From positions 1,302,001 to 1,366,000 of the forward strand of contig NZ_LIRF01000003.1 in assembly GCF_001297705.1 (NCBI RefSeq): a stretch of DNA of 64,000 nucleotides, given 5' to 3'. Positions 37,147 to 47,100 of this stretch are shown here, piece by piece. The number at the start of each line of letters is the position of its first letter. Positions within the stretch are counted from its first letter, which is position 1. A program made the translations under genes and the position numbers. This stretch comes from Chryseobacterium sp. ERMR1:04. GTDB taxonomy: Bacteria > Bacteroidota > Bacteroidia > Flavobacteriales > Weeksellaceae. The notes beneath the pieces are model-generated. The model was not told where the DNA came from and ran no database searches. It saw nothing but the letters and a program-made list of their open reading frames with translations.

Positions 37147-38838
37147 TTACGAATTTACTGCTTTCGGCTTATAAAACAGTAATCCGATTGTAGAAAATAT
37201 AATGACTGCCGCTGCCCCGATTACATTCAACCAAAGGAAGGAAACGATATCGAATTGATAAACGGCAATAACCGTAATTTCTGATAAAATTGCAGAAATA
37301 AATACATTCGCGCCGTTGATTTTTTTATAATAAAAGGCGACAAGAAAAATCCCCAATATCGGGCCGTAGAAAAGAGAACCTAATACATTCACCGCTTCAA
37401 TAAGGGAACCCATTTGAGTAGCAAACATAGCTACACCGATTGAGAAGATTCCCCAAGCTAAAGTGTGCAGGCGACTGTATTTCAATTCGGTCGCATCATC
37501 AGGAATTTCTTTTTTGAATATCAAATGAACATCTTTTAATGAGCAGGCGGCAAGGGAATTTAACGCTGCCGAAATTGAACCCCAGCTGGCCAGAAAAATG
37601 ACGGCAAACAGTAAACCAATCATCCCGACTGGCAAGGTATTTTTCACGAAATACAGGAAAATATAATTGGTATCCGTTTTCTCCGCATTATAGTTTGAAT
37701 GATTGATCGCTTCTTCTACCCTGCCGTGAAGTGCTTTTACCTGAGTTTGTGTGTTTTTAAAATCCTGAATTGTTTTTTTAAGCTGGGGAGATTGAGTTTC
37801 TTTCAACTTTAAAATTTCTTTTGATTCTGCATTAAATTTTGTTTGTAAATCCTGATGTTCTTTTTCAAAAACCGCAGCCTGTTCAGGTTTTGCTTCCTTT
37901 AAATGTTGGTAAGAACGTTCGTTAAAATAAATCGGAGCCGGTTTTAGAGAAAAGAATGCGAAAAGCAAAGCACCGATCAGGAGAATAGCAAATTGCATCG
38001 GAATTTTAACCAATCCGTTCAACAGCAAGCCCATTTTTGCATTAGTGTCGTCCTTCGCAGTAATATACCTCCCGACCTGACTCTGGTCTGTACCGAAGTA
38101 AGAAAGTGCCAGAAAAAAACCACCAATTAATCCGCTCCAAATATTGTATTTATCTTTCCAATCAAATTCTGTGGTGATTACATTAAGCTTTCCGGATTTT
38201 CCCGCCAGATAAAGCGCATCCTTAAAGCCAATTCCATTCGGCATATTTTGAATAAGCAGATACCCTGCAAAAGCCATGGTTCCCAGAATAATCAGAAACT
38301 GTAGTTTTTGGGTGTGAGCGATCGCTTTTGCACCGCCAACATAGGTATAAATCATCAGAATACCACCTGTTAAAACATTGGTTATATAAATATTCCAGTT
38401 TAAAACGCTTGATAAGATGATACTCGGAGCGTAAATACTGATTCCCGTTGATAAACCTCTGGAAAAAAGAAAAAGCAGTGAAGTGAGCACCCTTGTTTTT
38501 TTATCAAAACGGTTTTCTAGATATTCATAGGCCGTGTAAACATTTAAACGCTGAAAAATCGGGATGAAAGTAATACAGATAACAATCATCGCCAAAGGCA
38601 AACCAAAATAATACTGAACGAAACGCATACCGTCCGTATACGCCTGGCCCGGTGCTGAAAGAAAAGTAATCGCACTTGCCTGCGTGGCCATAATGCCTAT
38701 CAACACAATATACCAAGGCATTTTATTATCAGCTTTCAGATATGATTCATTGCTTTTTTGGCCACGACCGATAAACACGCCGTAAACAACCACTGCAACA
38801 AGTGTAACAATAAGAACTGTCCAATCTATAGTACTCAT
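37147..38838 (-). CDS. Sodium:solute symporter family transporter
   Basis: A 563-residue SSS-family transporter with about 13 membrane segments and the family opening (DWTVLIVTLVAVVVYGVFIG, then MATQASAITFLSAPGQAY, YTYVGGAKAIAHT, and GTDQSQVGRYI). A soluble, coiled-coil-like loop lies at about 308-390. I choose ATG at 38838 (MSTIDW) rather than a TTG two codons earlier, because it overlaps the stop of the 34-residue peptide gene as ATGA, a coupling signal. The substrate cannot be told; the co-transcribed deacetylase suggests a sugar or amino-sugar derivative (inference). Confidence 0.9.
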   Translation of the reverse strand: MSTIDWTVLIVTLVAVVVYGVFIGRGQKSNESYLKADNKMPWYIVLIGIMATQASAITFLSAPGQAYTDGMRFVQYYFGLPLAMIVICITFIPIFQRLNVYTAYEYLENRFDKKTRVLTSLLFLFSRGLSTGISIYAPSIILSSVLNWNIYITNVLTGGILMIYTYVGGAKAIAHTQKLQFLIILGTMAFAGYLLIQNMPNGIGFKDALYLAGKSGKLNVITTEFDWKDKYNIWSGLIGGFFLALSYFGTDQSQVGRYITAKDDTNAKMGLLLNGLVKIPMQFAILLIGALLFAFFSLKPAPIYFNERSYQHLKEAKPEQAAVFEKEHQDLQTKFNAESKEILKLKETQSPQLKKTIQDFKNTQTQVKALHGRVEEAINHSNYNAEKTDTNYIFLYFVKNTLPVGMIGLLFAVIFLASWGSISAALNSLAACSLKDVHLIFKKEIPDDATELKYSRLHTLAWGIFSIGVAMFATQMGSLIEAVNVLGSLFYGPILGIFLVAFYYKKINGANVFISAILSEITVIAVYQFDIVSFLWLNVIGAAAVIIFSTIGLLFYKPKAVNS

Positions 38839-38939
38839 GCCCAAAATTTAGTAAACAAATAATAAAATGCGATCTGAACAACTAATGCAATTGCTAATAG
38901 TATGTACCAGGTATTCCAATTTTTAAGTGGTTTATTCAT
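38835..38939 (-). CDS. 34-residue single-span membrane peptide
   Basis: A short gene, MNKPLKNWNTWYILLAIALV then VQIAFYYLFTKFWA, with one membrane helix (about residues 12-29) and basic N-terminus. Its ATG overlaps the deacetylase stop (TGATG) and its TGA overlaps the symporter start (ATGA), so all three are translationally coupled. Such a tight fit is strong evidence that it is real. It resembles the small subunits or regulators of some transporters, for example an accessory subunit of the symporter (inference). Confidence 0.75.
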   Translation of the reverse strand: MNKPLKNWNTWYILLAIALVVQIAFYYLFTKFWA

Positions 38940-41443
38940 CAGTTTTTCTGTGCAGATAAAAAGTTTAAAAATAATCGTGCTGCACCCACATTTCCCGCAG
39001 GAAGCTGTCTGAAAAATGCCAACGGTGTATAAATAAAATTACCCTTCCCGTATTTGGCATATAAAGTTGATCCCTGCAAAGGCTCTTCATCGGTATCGTG
39101 CATTTCAAAAAGCGGTTCATACGCTGCATCCCATTGAGCAGGGAAATAGGCGCCACGCTCCTGCACCCAACCCTTAAAATCATCAGCCGTAATTTTGTTT
39201 GGAAAATTCAACAATTTATGATTTGGATTTAAAAATTTAACATCAGCATTTTCTTCAGTAACCCGTTTATTGGCAATACTGAAATTGTAGATACCCAATT
39301 GATCAACGGTTGTATCCTGATTGGTGTTGTATTGCATCACCAAATTACCTCCACCTTTTACATAAGACCATAAAAAAGGCATCCAGCGACCCAGCTTTTT
39401 CTCTGTGTTATTGGCACGAACACCCAATACAATGGCGTCATATTGCGAAAGCTTGTTTTGACTACCTTTTCCGCCAGATTCATCTAGGTTGCCATAAAAA
39501 TCTTCGTCTTTCAAGACATCTACTTGAATACCCGCAATACGCAAGAACTCAGGAATGAAATCGCCCGCACCTTGTATATACCCCACTTTTTTAACCTTCG
39601 TCTGAATATCACCTTTCATCACTGCGACTGTTGCAGGCGTAAAATATTGTAATGAAGGTAAATGCGGATACTGAATTAATACCTGTTTTTTATTATAAGT
39701 AACTCCATCTGCAACAAAATTGGCATCCAATTGCAAGCGAGAAGTATTTATTGAGGTAAGCTTCGATTTTGGAATAACGTAATCGACGGTAAAATCTTGT
39801 CCATTCATTGATTTTAAATCACCACCGCCTAATCGTTCTCCGTTATACATCAGATTAACTTTACCATTACTGAACTTTTTGCTGGAATTAACCTTTACAT
39901 TTAAATTCAAATGTAGATCTTCATTTTCTTTAACTAAATAAAGCGGTTGTGTAAATTTCAGTTCCAATGCAGGAACAATGCGCAAGGCTTCGACCACATC
40001 ACCACGCACTGGGTCTAGTTTTTTGAAAGATAAAGGAAGTTTAACCTGAAAATTGTCCGAGTCGATTTTTAAACTAAGCAAAACATTCAATGGTGATTCT
40101 GCCTCAGGCAAACCGATTAAAGTATCATTCGGAACAGAGAAAGCCCCTGCGTTTGTGGGAGATTTCGCCAACCAGTAAGGTTCTGTAAGTGCTGCATCTG
40201 CAGGAATCTGAATATCATGCTGAATGGTAATTAAAGAATCTTTTGATAGTTTTCTGTTGAAGCTTTCTGATCGACTTAACCATTTTACATTTTCTAAAAC
40301 GACAGGATTTGCAGCTCTTGAAATCAAATTTAACCTAAAATTGTAATGGTCTCCGGCGACAGCTTCAGCTTGATTGGTCACTACTTCGCCCATAAACCCG
40401 GCACAGCTTACAATGATATTGTCGAGTGCCGCAATTTTATCCTTTTTTAGGTCTACATCTTTTAATTCCATCACCTTTTTTCGCAAAGCAAGCAAAGCAG
40501 GCAAGCTCTGGTCCGGCTCGTTGAAATTGAAAGCCGAAATAATTTTATCTAGTGATTGATCAATATCAGCGTTTCCTTTTGCGGTCCACGTTTTAACGAC
40601 TCCATCAAAAAGGGTTGCTTTTGCAGGCTCTCCAATAACGTGGGAAAAATATTCAGTTTTAATCCCTGCTACAGACTGTGTTCCCGCACCCTGGCTTTTA
40701 TGTAAACTTCTGCTTAATCCTGCCAATTCGCCATAACCCATTCCCAATTGTGCATCATATTGCCCAACGGTAACTTTCAGTTGATTTTCAGCTGTTGTAT
40801 TGACCGCACCAAATCGGAACGTATTCCACAATACGCGTTTTGGCTGCCATACAGTAACATATTTCAGTTGATTGGGGAAAGCCGTTTTATCGCCTGCCAG
40901 CTTAAAAGCTTTTTCCGCAACCACAGCCGAAGCCGCATGTTGTCCGTGCCCTGCCGCAGCAGTAGGAGGAAAACGACAAATGATAACATCTGGACGGAAT
41001 TTACGGATTACCCAAACTACATCCGCTATAATGCTATTTTCATCCCATTGTTTAAAGGTATCGGTCGTATTTTTAGAGAACCCGAAATCAATCGCCCGGG
41101 TAAAAAACTGTTGGGCACCGTCTAATTTTCTTGCCTCTAAAAGCTCATGCGTTCTGATTAACCCCAATGCAGCCCCTTGCTCTGTGCCTAATAAATTCTG
41201 ACCGCCATCACCTCTGGTTAAAGATAAATAGCCCGTTTCTACATTTTGATTGTTGATTAACCAAGAGAGTAACCCCGTATTTTCATCATCGGGATGAGCC
41301 GCAAGATATAAAACTTTAGGCAGCTGTTTAAGTGTTTTGAGTTCACGGTAAATTTCAGATGATTTGGTAGGTCGGACCTGCTGGGCCGAACAAAAAACCG
41401 TATACAATCCAAGGATCAATACAGTGCTTACTTTTTTGAACAT
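38939..41443 (-). CDS. PIG-L family deacetylase, secreted multidomain
   Basis: An 834-residue secreted protein (signal peptide cut near FCSAQQ). The N-terminal 280 residues are a PIG-L/LmbE Zn-dependent deacetylase: AAHPDDENTGLLS with His50, Asp52 and Asp53, then a GHGQH segment supplying a further ligand. PIG-L enzymes remove N-acetyl groups from glucosamine derivatives. A long beta-rich middle region follows, and the last 200 residues look like a class I amidotransferase-like fold (YDAIVLGVRANN, YVKGGGNLVMQYN). It is the first gene of the four-gene operon under the promoter at 41463-41492. Substrate unknown. Confidence 0.85.
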   Translation of the reverse strand: MFKKVSTVLILGLYTVFCSAQQVRPTKSSEIYRELKTLKQLPKVLYLAAHPDDENTGLLSWLINNQNVETGYLSLTRGDGGQNLLGTEQGAALGLIRTHELLEARKLDGAQQFFTRAIDFGFSKNTTDTFKQWDENSIIADVVWVIRKFRPDVIICRFPPTAAAGHGQHAASAVVAEKAFKLAGDKTAFPNQLKYVTVWQPKRVLWNTFRFGAVNTTAENQLKVTVGQYDAQLGMGYGELAGLSRSLHKSQGAGTQSVAGIKTEYFSHVIGEPAKATLFDGVVKTWTAKGNADIDQSLDKIISAFNFNEPDQSLPALLALRKKVMELKDVDLKKDKIAALDNIIVSCAGFMGEVVTNQAEAVAGDHYNFRLNLISRAANPVVLENVKWLSRSESFNRKLSKDSLITIQHDIQIPADAALTEPYWLAKSPTNAGAFSVPNDTLIGLPEAESPLNVLLSLKIDSDNFQVKLPLSFKKLDPVRGDVVEALRIVPALELKFTQPLYLVKENEDLHLNLNVKVNSSKKFSNGKVNLMYNGERLGGGDLKSMNGQDFTVDYVIPKSKLTSINTSRLQLDANFVADGVTYNKKQVLIQYPHLPSLQYFTPATVAVMKGDIQTKVKKVGYIQGAGDFIPEFLRIAGIQVDVLKDEDFYGNLDESGGKGSQNKLSQYDAIVLGVRANNTEKKLGRWMPFLWSYVKGGGNLVMQYNTNQDTTVDQLGIYNFSIANKRVTEENADVKFLNPNHKLLNFPNKITADDFKGWVQERGAYFPAQWDAAYEPLFEMHDTDEEPLQGSTLYAKYGKGNFIYTPLAFFRQLPAGNVGAARLFLNFLSAQKN

Positions 41444-41462
41444 TTAATTTTACTTTGCAGGA

Positions 41463-41492
41463 CAAATATAAGTAAATCATCTTTCTTTCAAA
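41463..41492 (-). promoter_or_regulatory. Bacteroidota promoter of the PIG-L operon
   Basis: On the minus strand: TTTG (-33) then 18 bases then TATATTTG (-7), matching the sigma-ABfr consensus TTTG-N(17-23)-TAnnTTTG. The start codon follows about 20 bases after the -7 box. Confidence 0.75.
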
Positions 41493-41843
41493 CTTAAAAG
41501 AATTATAGTCTGAATTTCATAAAATTAAATAAATATAATTGCGCATTATATTAAACCACAAAAGGCACAAAAGCTTTTTAAACACTTAAACTATTTTAAG
41601 TTATATACTTTGTCTGTAAAAAGTACCCTATATATTAAACAAAAATCATCTTTTAGAGAAAAATAGAATTTGATATCAATAGTTTTAATGAAACATACAA
41701 TACTGAAATTACAAACCAATTCATAATTTTCATATTTTAACAAAATATTACGAATTAATTATTTTTTTTCATTTATAAATACTTTTCATTACTTTTTTTA
41801 ACGAAAAAAGCTACATTTGAGTTAAACAAAATAACATCTCAAC
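41493..41843. other. Intergenic region between divergent genes
   Basis: Very AT-rich. Carries promoters at its two ends (41463-41492 leftward, 41812-41819 rightward). I see no gene or repeat in the middle. Confidence 0.5.
41812..41819 (+). promoter_or_regulatory. -7 promoter box
   Basis: TACATTTG fits TAnnTTTG and lies 24 bases before the ATG at 41844. The -33 element is not clear. Confidence 0.5.
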
Positions 41844-43064
41844 ATGAAAGCCAAATTTACACAATTCAGTGCTATTCTTATTTCTGGATTCTCATTTGCC
41901 CAAGTAGGCCTCAATACATCTTTACCAAAAACAACGATGGATGTATCTGCTAAAAGAGATAATTCAGGAGTGATTACGGATAACACACAAACATTCGGAT
42001 TACAGGCTCCGAGACTTACAAGAACTGAACTTACAGTAAATACCGCGACCTATAGCAGCGATCAGAGAGGCGCATTAATTTATATTACAGATGTTACTGG
42101 TGGAGATACTGCAGGACAACGTATTAATGTTACTGCTATGGGCTATTATTATTTTGATGGAGCAGTATGGCAAAGACTTACACAAGCAACAAACACCATC
42201 TTCTCTCCAGTGATTTCCGCATTACAATGTACTACAGCTTACTTAAATCCTTCTACCTATACTCCCGGTACTCCTTTCAACGGAAACCTGAGAGTTACCT
42301 ATAACCAAGGAAACGGAGGTTCGTATAATTCAGGAACTCCTTTTACCGTGAACGGATTAACCTTCCAACTAAGACCCGGAACTCTAGAGTTTGGGGATGG
42401 CGAATTGGTATTCTCAGTGAATGGAACTCCTACCACTGGTAATGATATGACTCTTCCTATGAACAGCACCACTGTTCCTTTCTTAACAGCAGGACAAAAC
42501 TGTAACGATACAGTAGGAAATACGAGTCGTGCAGATATTTCATCTGTCGCTGCAATGGGGTATCCTACCCTAACAACCGATCCCAACGGGAAACAAGCAT
42601 ATACTTTCCCTCTTACTACCTCAGATGGTAAGTATTCGATCAGGGTAATATTTGATACCACAAGTGGTACAACCCCTGCCAATCCTAATGTACAATTGTA
42701 TAATAATACCGGTTCTACCGTTAATCTGTATTGGAATTATAATACCGAATATGGTGGTTATATTGGTGCAGCCGTAACAACAATCAATATTACTTCAGGA
42801 GTGTGGGGCGGTATGGGAGATGCATCAACTACTTGGTATCCTCAAGGCACAGGGGCAATGGGAAGTGCTTACTGGGGGAACATAGGGATTATCGATGGAG
42901 CAAGTGGCGGACCTGAGCATAGAAGATATACCTGGATAGACAGTAATGCTTCTTCAAAAACCGCTTATACCGCAACCATTATGGCAGGAGCCCCTACTTC
43001 AGGCAATGCCCAGCCCAACCTTACTAAAATATTCATAAAGATAGAGCAAGTAAAAGCACAATAA
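41844..43064 (+). CDS. Secreted beta-rich hypothetical protein
   Basis: A 406-residue protein with a signal peptide (cut near FSFAQ). The mature start VGLNTSLPKTTMDVSAKRD parallels the VGIN-TTAP opening of the protein at 36, a recurring Chryseobacterium surface-protein start. The rest is Thr/Asn/Gly-rich and strand-predicted, with RGALIYITDVTGG and GYYYFDGAVWQRL segments typical of these proteins. No sorting domain is seen. A terminator follows 3 bases after the stop. Function unknown. Confidence 0.72.
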   Translation: MKAKFTQFSAILISGFSFAQVGLNTSLPKTTMDVSAKRDNSGVITDNTQTFGLQAPRLTRTELTVNTATYSSDQRGALIYITDVTGGDTAGQRINVTAMGYYYFDGAVWQRLTQATNTIFSPVISALQCTTAYLNPSTYTPGTPFNGNLRVTYNQGNGGSYNSGTPFTVNGLTFQLRPGTLEFGDGELVFSVNGTPTTGNDMTLPMNSTTVPFLTAGQNCNDTVGNTSRADISSVAAMGYPTLTTDPNGKQAYTFPLTTSDGKYSIRVIFDTTSGTTPANPNVQLYNNTGSTVNLYWNYNTEYGGYIGAAVTTINITSGVWGGMGDASTTWYPQGTGAMGSAYWGNIGIIDGASGGPEHRRYTWIDSNASSKTAYTATIMAGAPTSGNAQPNLTKIFIKIEQVKAQ

Positions 43065-43067
43065 TAT

Positions 43068-43098
43068 AAATGCTCCTTTTTAAGGGGCATTTCTTATT
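43068..43098 (+). terminator. Rho-independent terminator
   Basis: A 9-bp stem AAATGCTCC/GGGGCATTT (one G-U pair), loop TTTTTAA, then CTTATT. It directly follows the gene ending at 43064. Confidence 0.7.
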
Positions 43099-43123
43099 CA
43101 TCTATGAGGTTACGGTATATTAT

Positions 43124-43294
43124 CTATGTAAAATCATAAGTGGTGCGAACATCATTTGCATTCATAATGTTGCTGAGCCTTTCTTTGGAAACATCCAGCT
43201 CATTGAATTGAAAGAAAATTTCCATCAGCTGCAACCCGGACCACTTCTTACCTGCCCGAAACCGGGGATCAAAATCTGTTTGTATCTTTTTCAT
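43124..43294 (-). CDS. 56-residue hypothetical protein
   Basis: A short leftward frame, MKKIQTDFDPRFRAGKKWSG then LQLMEIFFQFNELDVSKERL and a tail ending TTYDFT. Its amino-acid composition (amphipathic helices, mixed charge) looks coding, and the base composition is higher in GC than the surrounding sequence. The opposite frame is Cys/Phe/Leu-rich and looks like a shadow. It is convergent with the secreted protein gene. Could be a complete small gene or a remnant; no family recognised. Confidence 0.4.
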   Translation of the reverse strand: MKKIQTDFDPRFRAGKKWSGLQLMEIFFQFNELDVSKERLSNIMNANDVRTTYDFT

Positions 43295-43505
43295 TGTTTG
43301 TATTTTTTATTGTTGATTTTTTTCTTAACCATTAAGACCTTTTAAGTGATAAAGAATCGTTAAGGACATAGCTGAAGCTACTTATAAAGCGAAATGCTTC
43401 ATCCATCTTTGATGGAGCTTAACTTTCCTTAAAACCTTCATTTTCTTAATGGTATATATTTTTCCATGAGTTTATATTTTTTTATAAATGTAAGAAAAGA
43501 AATTC

Positions 43506-43529
43506 AATTACGGTCGATCGACCGTAATT
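43506..43529. promoter_or_regulatory. 24-bp perfect palindrome, candidate operator
   Basis: AATTACGGTCGA followed by its exact reverse complement. The GC-rich centre CGGTCGATCGACCG stands out in AT-rich DNA, 29 bases before the start of the XRE-type regulator. Most simply an operator, perhaps bound by that regulator. It is followed by six T, so a terminator is an alternative. Confidence 0.55.
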
Positions 43530-43558
43530 TTTTATTATTTAATTATTTCATTTGTTCT

Positions 43559-43792
43559 ATGACAGATATAAACGAAAAAATTTGTTTATACATTACAAAA
43601 AAATGGTTGATACCTTGGCTTCAAGAAGGCAAGTCACAAAATTCTTTTGCCAAAAATCATGGTATAGAAGAAAGTACCATTAGAAAAATTAAAAGTGAAG
43701 AAACTTACAGAATACCAGTTGAAACACTTTTTAAAATATGTGAAGCAAGAAAAATTAGTTTATCTGATTTCTTTAAACTTATAAATGAATAA
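43559..43792 (+). CDS. XRE-type helix-turn-helix regulator
   Basis: A 77-residue protein starting at ATG 43559 (MTDINEKIC). A longer in-frame start exists at 43466, but its extra residues would run through the palindrome and look non-coding. The HTH is visible: LQEGKSQNSFAKNHGIEEST as helices 1-3 and IPVETLFKICEARKISLSDF as the closing helices, typical of the Cro/C1 fold. It lies 376 bases upstream of the DRT1 reverse transcriptase in the same direction and could control the defence island. Confidence 0.78.
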   Translation: MTDINEKICLYITKKWLIPWLQEGKSQNSFAKNHGIEESTIRKIKSEETYRIPVETLFKICEARKISLSDFFKLINE

Positions 43793-44168
43793 ATCTTAAC
43801 GAGAATTGCTATTTATTATGCTTAATTTGTTTGATGTTGATCTCAAATCTTAAAAGATTACGTATAAATATTGATTAAAAAGTTTAAACTCATATTTATT
43901 TTTGTTTTTTACGGGAAGCCGTACTCATTTTAATCATATCTTAAATACCTTTACTAAATTAGAGTTTTCAAAAGTTTAATAACAAATATATTAACGAGGA
44001 AAGAAATATTTATATCATAATTATTTTTGTTACTCAACTTGATAAATTTCTATAGCGTAAAAAATAAAATCTTAAAAATTTCAATTTCATTTTAATATCA
44101 CAACTATAAATAATATTCTCACTTAGGCTACATCTTACTAAGTAGTTATCAATAAAAACTAAAACTCC
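43793..44168. other. AT-rich leader upstream of the reverse transcriptase
   Basis: 376 bases without a gene. No strong hairpin or repeat is obvious by eye. Some defence reverse transcriptases use an adjacent noncoding RNA, so this stretch and the repeats at 47562-47960 are the places to look for one. Confidence 0.35.
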
Positions 44169-47100
44169 ATGGCATCAAGACAAATGAGAAAATTTTCAAT
44201 TAAAGATATTGAAAATGCATATGACAAATTAAAAACAACCATATTTTATGATTCTGGCGATTTATTACTAAGAGAACAAATCGTTGAGTTTGAGACTAAT
44301 TACTCAAAGGATGACTTTATTTTTTCTGATTTAAAATTTACAAATAGATATTCTAAGGTTGAAGATAAGGACAAATTAAATTTTCCGTCTTTTTTACAAG
44401 AAATAACCTTAAAAGACAAATTTGAAATTTTAACAGAGAAAATAAATAATTACTATAAAGATTCGACATTTTTTGATGAACTTCTAAAAGAAATATCTGT
44501 AACAGTATATCCTAAAAAATTTGTTCAAAATAATTCCATTCACTCTATTATTTCTAATAAAAGAATTAAAAAAAGATATATTCTAGATAAAGTTACAGCA
44601 TTTATTCATGCACCAATTGAAATTCATATTATAGCTGTCTTATGGACAATTAACGATGGGGCTAAAAAAGATGCGGATTTAGCAGATGAGTGTGTAGGAA
44701 ATAGACTGTTATTAACAAAAGACAAATCAAAAGTTGTTTTTGGTTCAGCTTTATATAAACCATATTTTTCTCAATATCAACAATGGAGAGACAATGCAGT
44801 TAATACTGCACAACAATTATTAAATAATAATAAAAACACACTTTTTTTAAATTTAGATATCAAAGACTATTACTATTCAGCAAGAATACCTGAAACATAT
44901 TTTCGTTATATTGATGGAGGTAAGGAGAGATATGATAACCTTAATACCTTAATGGAAGAATTACATAGAATTTTTACTGAAAAAGTTCTACAATTAAAAA
45001 TTCCATATGATTTTAAAAATGAAGTTATAGAGAATGGTGAAATTAATAAATTCATTATTCCAATTGGTCTTCAATCCTCGTTAATTATAGCAAATGAATA
45101 TCTAAAAGATTTTGATAAAATTATACTTGACAAATACAAACCTGCATATTATGGAAGATATGTGGATGATATTTTGATTGTTTTATCAGAACCTAATACA
45201 ACTGATGAAGAAAATAAGTTGTTTGATGATTATTACACATCTTTTAACGCTTATAAGGCACAGTCATTTGATAAAAATGTAAATTTTAATTTAGAGGATT
45301 TAACTGAAATTGAGCACTATATATTAAAAAACTTTCATCCATTAATAAAAGTTGTTGACTCTCCATTTTCTATTGAAGGAAACTTCACCAAACCAGAGAA
45401 TAGAATTTTCAAAATAAACGGATATCCTGCTTTATATTGCCAAAGTGATAAAACTCTAATTTATTATTTTGATAAAAATGAATCAAGTGTTGTCATTGAT
45501 AAGCTTAAGAAAGAAATTGAGGATAAATCTAGTGAATTTAGAGATATGCCAAATGATGAAGATAATTTAGTTGAATTTGAAGAAAATGCTTATCATTTAT
45601 CCTATGATGGTACTGAAGGTAAAATAAGAACACTAAAAGATTACAAAGAGGATCGTTTTGGCCTATCTGTTTATCTTTCACATAAAATAAATTTGGGTCT
45701 TAGAAAAAGAGAGAAAATCTCAAACCAAGAAAAAGATAAAATTTTAAATTTTTTTAAAGGAGAAAACTGTTTGACTTTCTATAAACTTTGGGAGAAAATA
45801 TTGACATTATTTGTAGTTAATGATGACCCTAACTCATTTACTGAATTTTTATTTCACTGTTTAGAGCAAATTGACAAAATCAATATCAATGATAATGACA
45901 AAATTAATGAATATGGGCTTACAAGAGAAGTTGCAATGCAGGTACATGATACATTAACACAATATTTATTTTTTGCCTTTGAAATGAGTATTTCTTTGAA
46001 CTTAAAATTCTTAAAAAATTATGATGTAAATAAAAATTTTGAATTTCAATCCAATAAAACTAGTCGAGAAAATTTCGCTTTGCTATTTGCTGAATTTTCT
46101 TTTACAAATCCTTATAAATCACGAAAAAAAATAGGCTTTAGAATTAGAGAGGCAAATATGATTAGGCATCATTATGTTTCTATACCTCTATTAAACTATA
46201 CAGAAGACGGAAAAAATGGTGCTTTAAATTTAATTGACAAAAATCTTCATATAAAAAATTACAAGCTTGATCGCACATTATTAAAAAATTCACCACGTCC
46301 TATAAAATTTTGGGAATGTTGTATAGCATCGGCATTTGAAGAATTCCAAAAATTTAACCCAGAAAACTTAAATCGGTCCGAAGTCATAGAAACGAATATT
46401 TTATATGATATTATGGAAGAATATGAAGAGGAAATTTATGATGAAGAAAATAATGATATGAAAAAAAGCATTGCCTATAATAAAAAAGATTATTTAGACG
46501 TTGCGTTTGATTTATATTGTCTGGGTAACTCTAAACATAGACCAAGTCACGAATTAAATCAAAATCTTAAAAATCAGTTTTATACATTACAAAGGATATA
46601 TGGATCGGAAGAAGACTTTTTATTGAACAAGTTTACAATAAATAAAGACGAAAAATTACTAAATCCAAGAATTGCATTGGCAAATACCGATGTTTTAGAA
46701 GAAAATATAGAAGCAAGTATTTTAGATTCACCCGTACTATCAAATGAACGAATAAATAAACTGTCTAAAATTTTATCTAAAGCAAGAAAGTCAGATGCTG
46801 AGCTACTTCTATTTCCTGAAAACTTTATGCCAATGCGTTTAATTTCATCATTAGGTAGATTTTCTACTGATAATCAAATTATGATAGTTTCTGGAATTGA
46901 ACATTTGACTCTAAAAAATACATCTTTTAATTTCGTAATCTCGATTCTCCCACAAAAAATAAATGGAATTAATGATGCTACTATTATTTTTAGATTAAAA
47001 AATAATTATTCTCCTGGAGAGGAACATTTAATTAATAAACATTACTTAGCAGTCCCTAAACCAAAACCTTCCCGTTATGAAATTATTAATTACAGAAATA

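Noticed and set aside
43070..43345. 91-residue rightward frame after the secreted protein gene
   Set aside because: It starts inside the terminator hairpin and runs antisense to a better-looking 56-residue frame; Cys/Leu/Phe-rich shadow.
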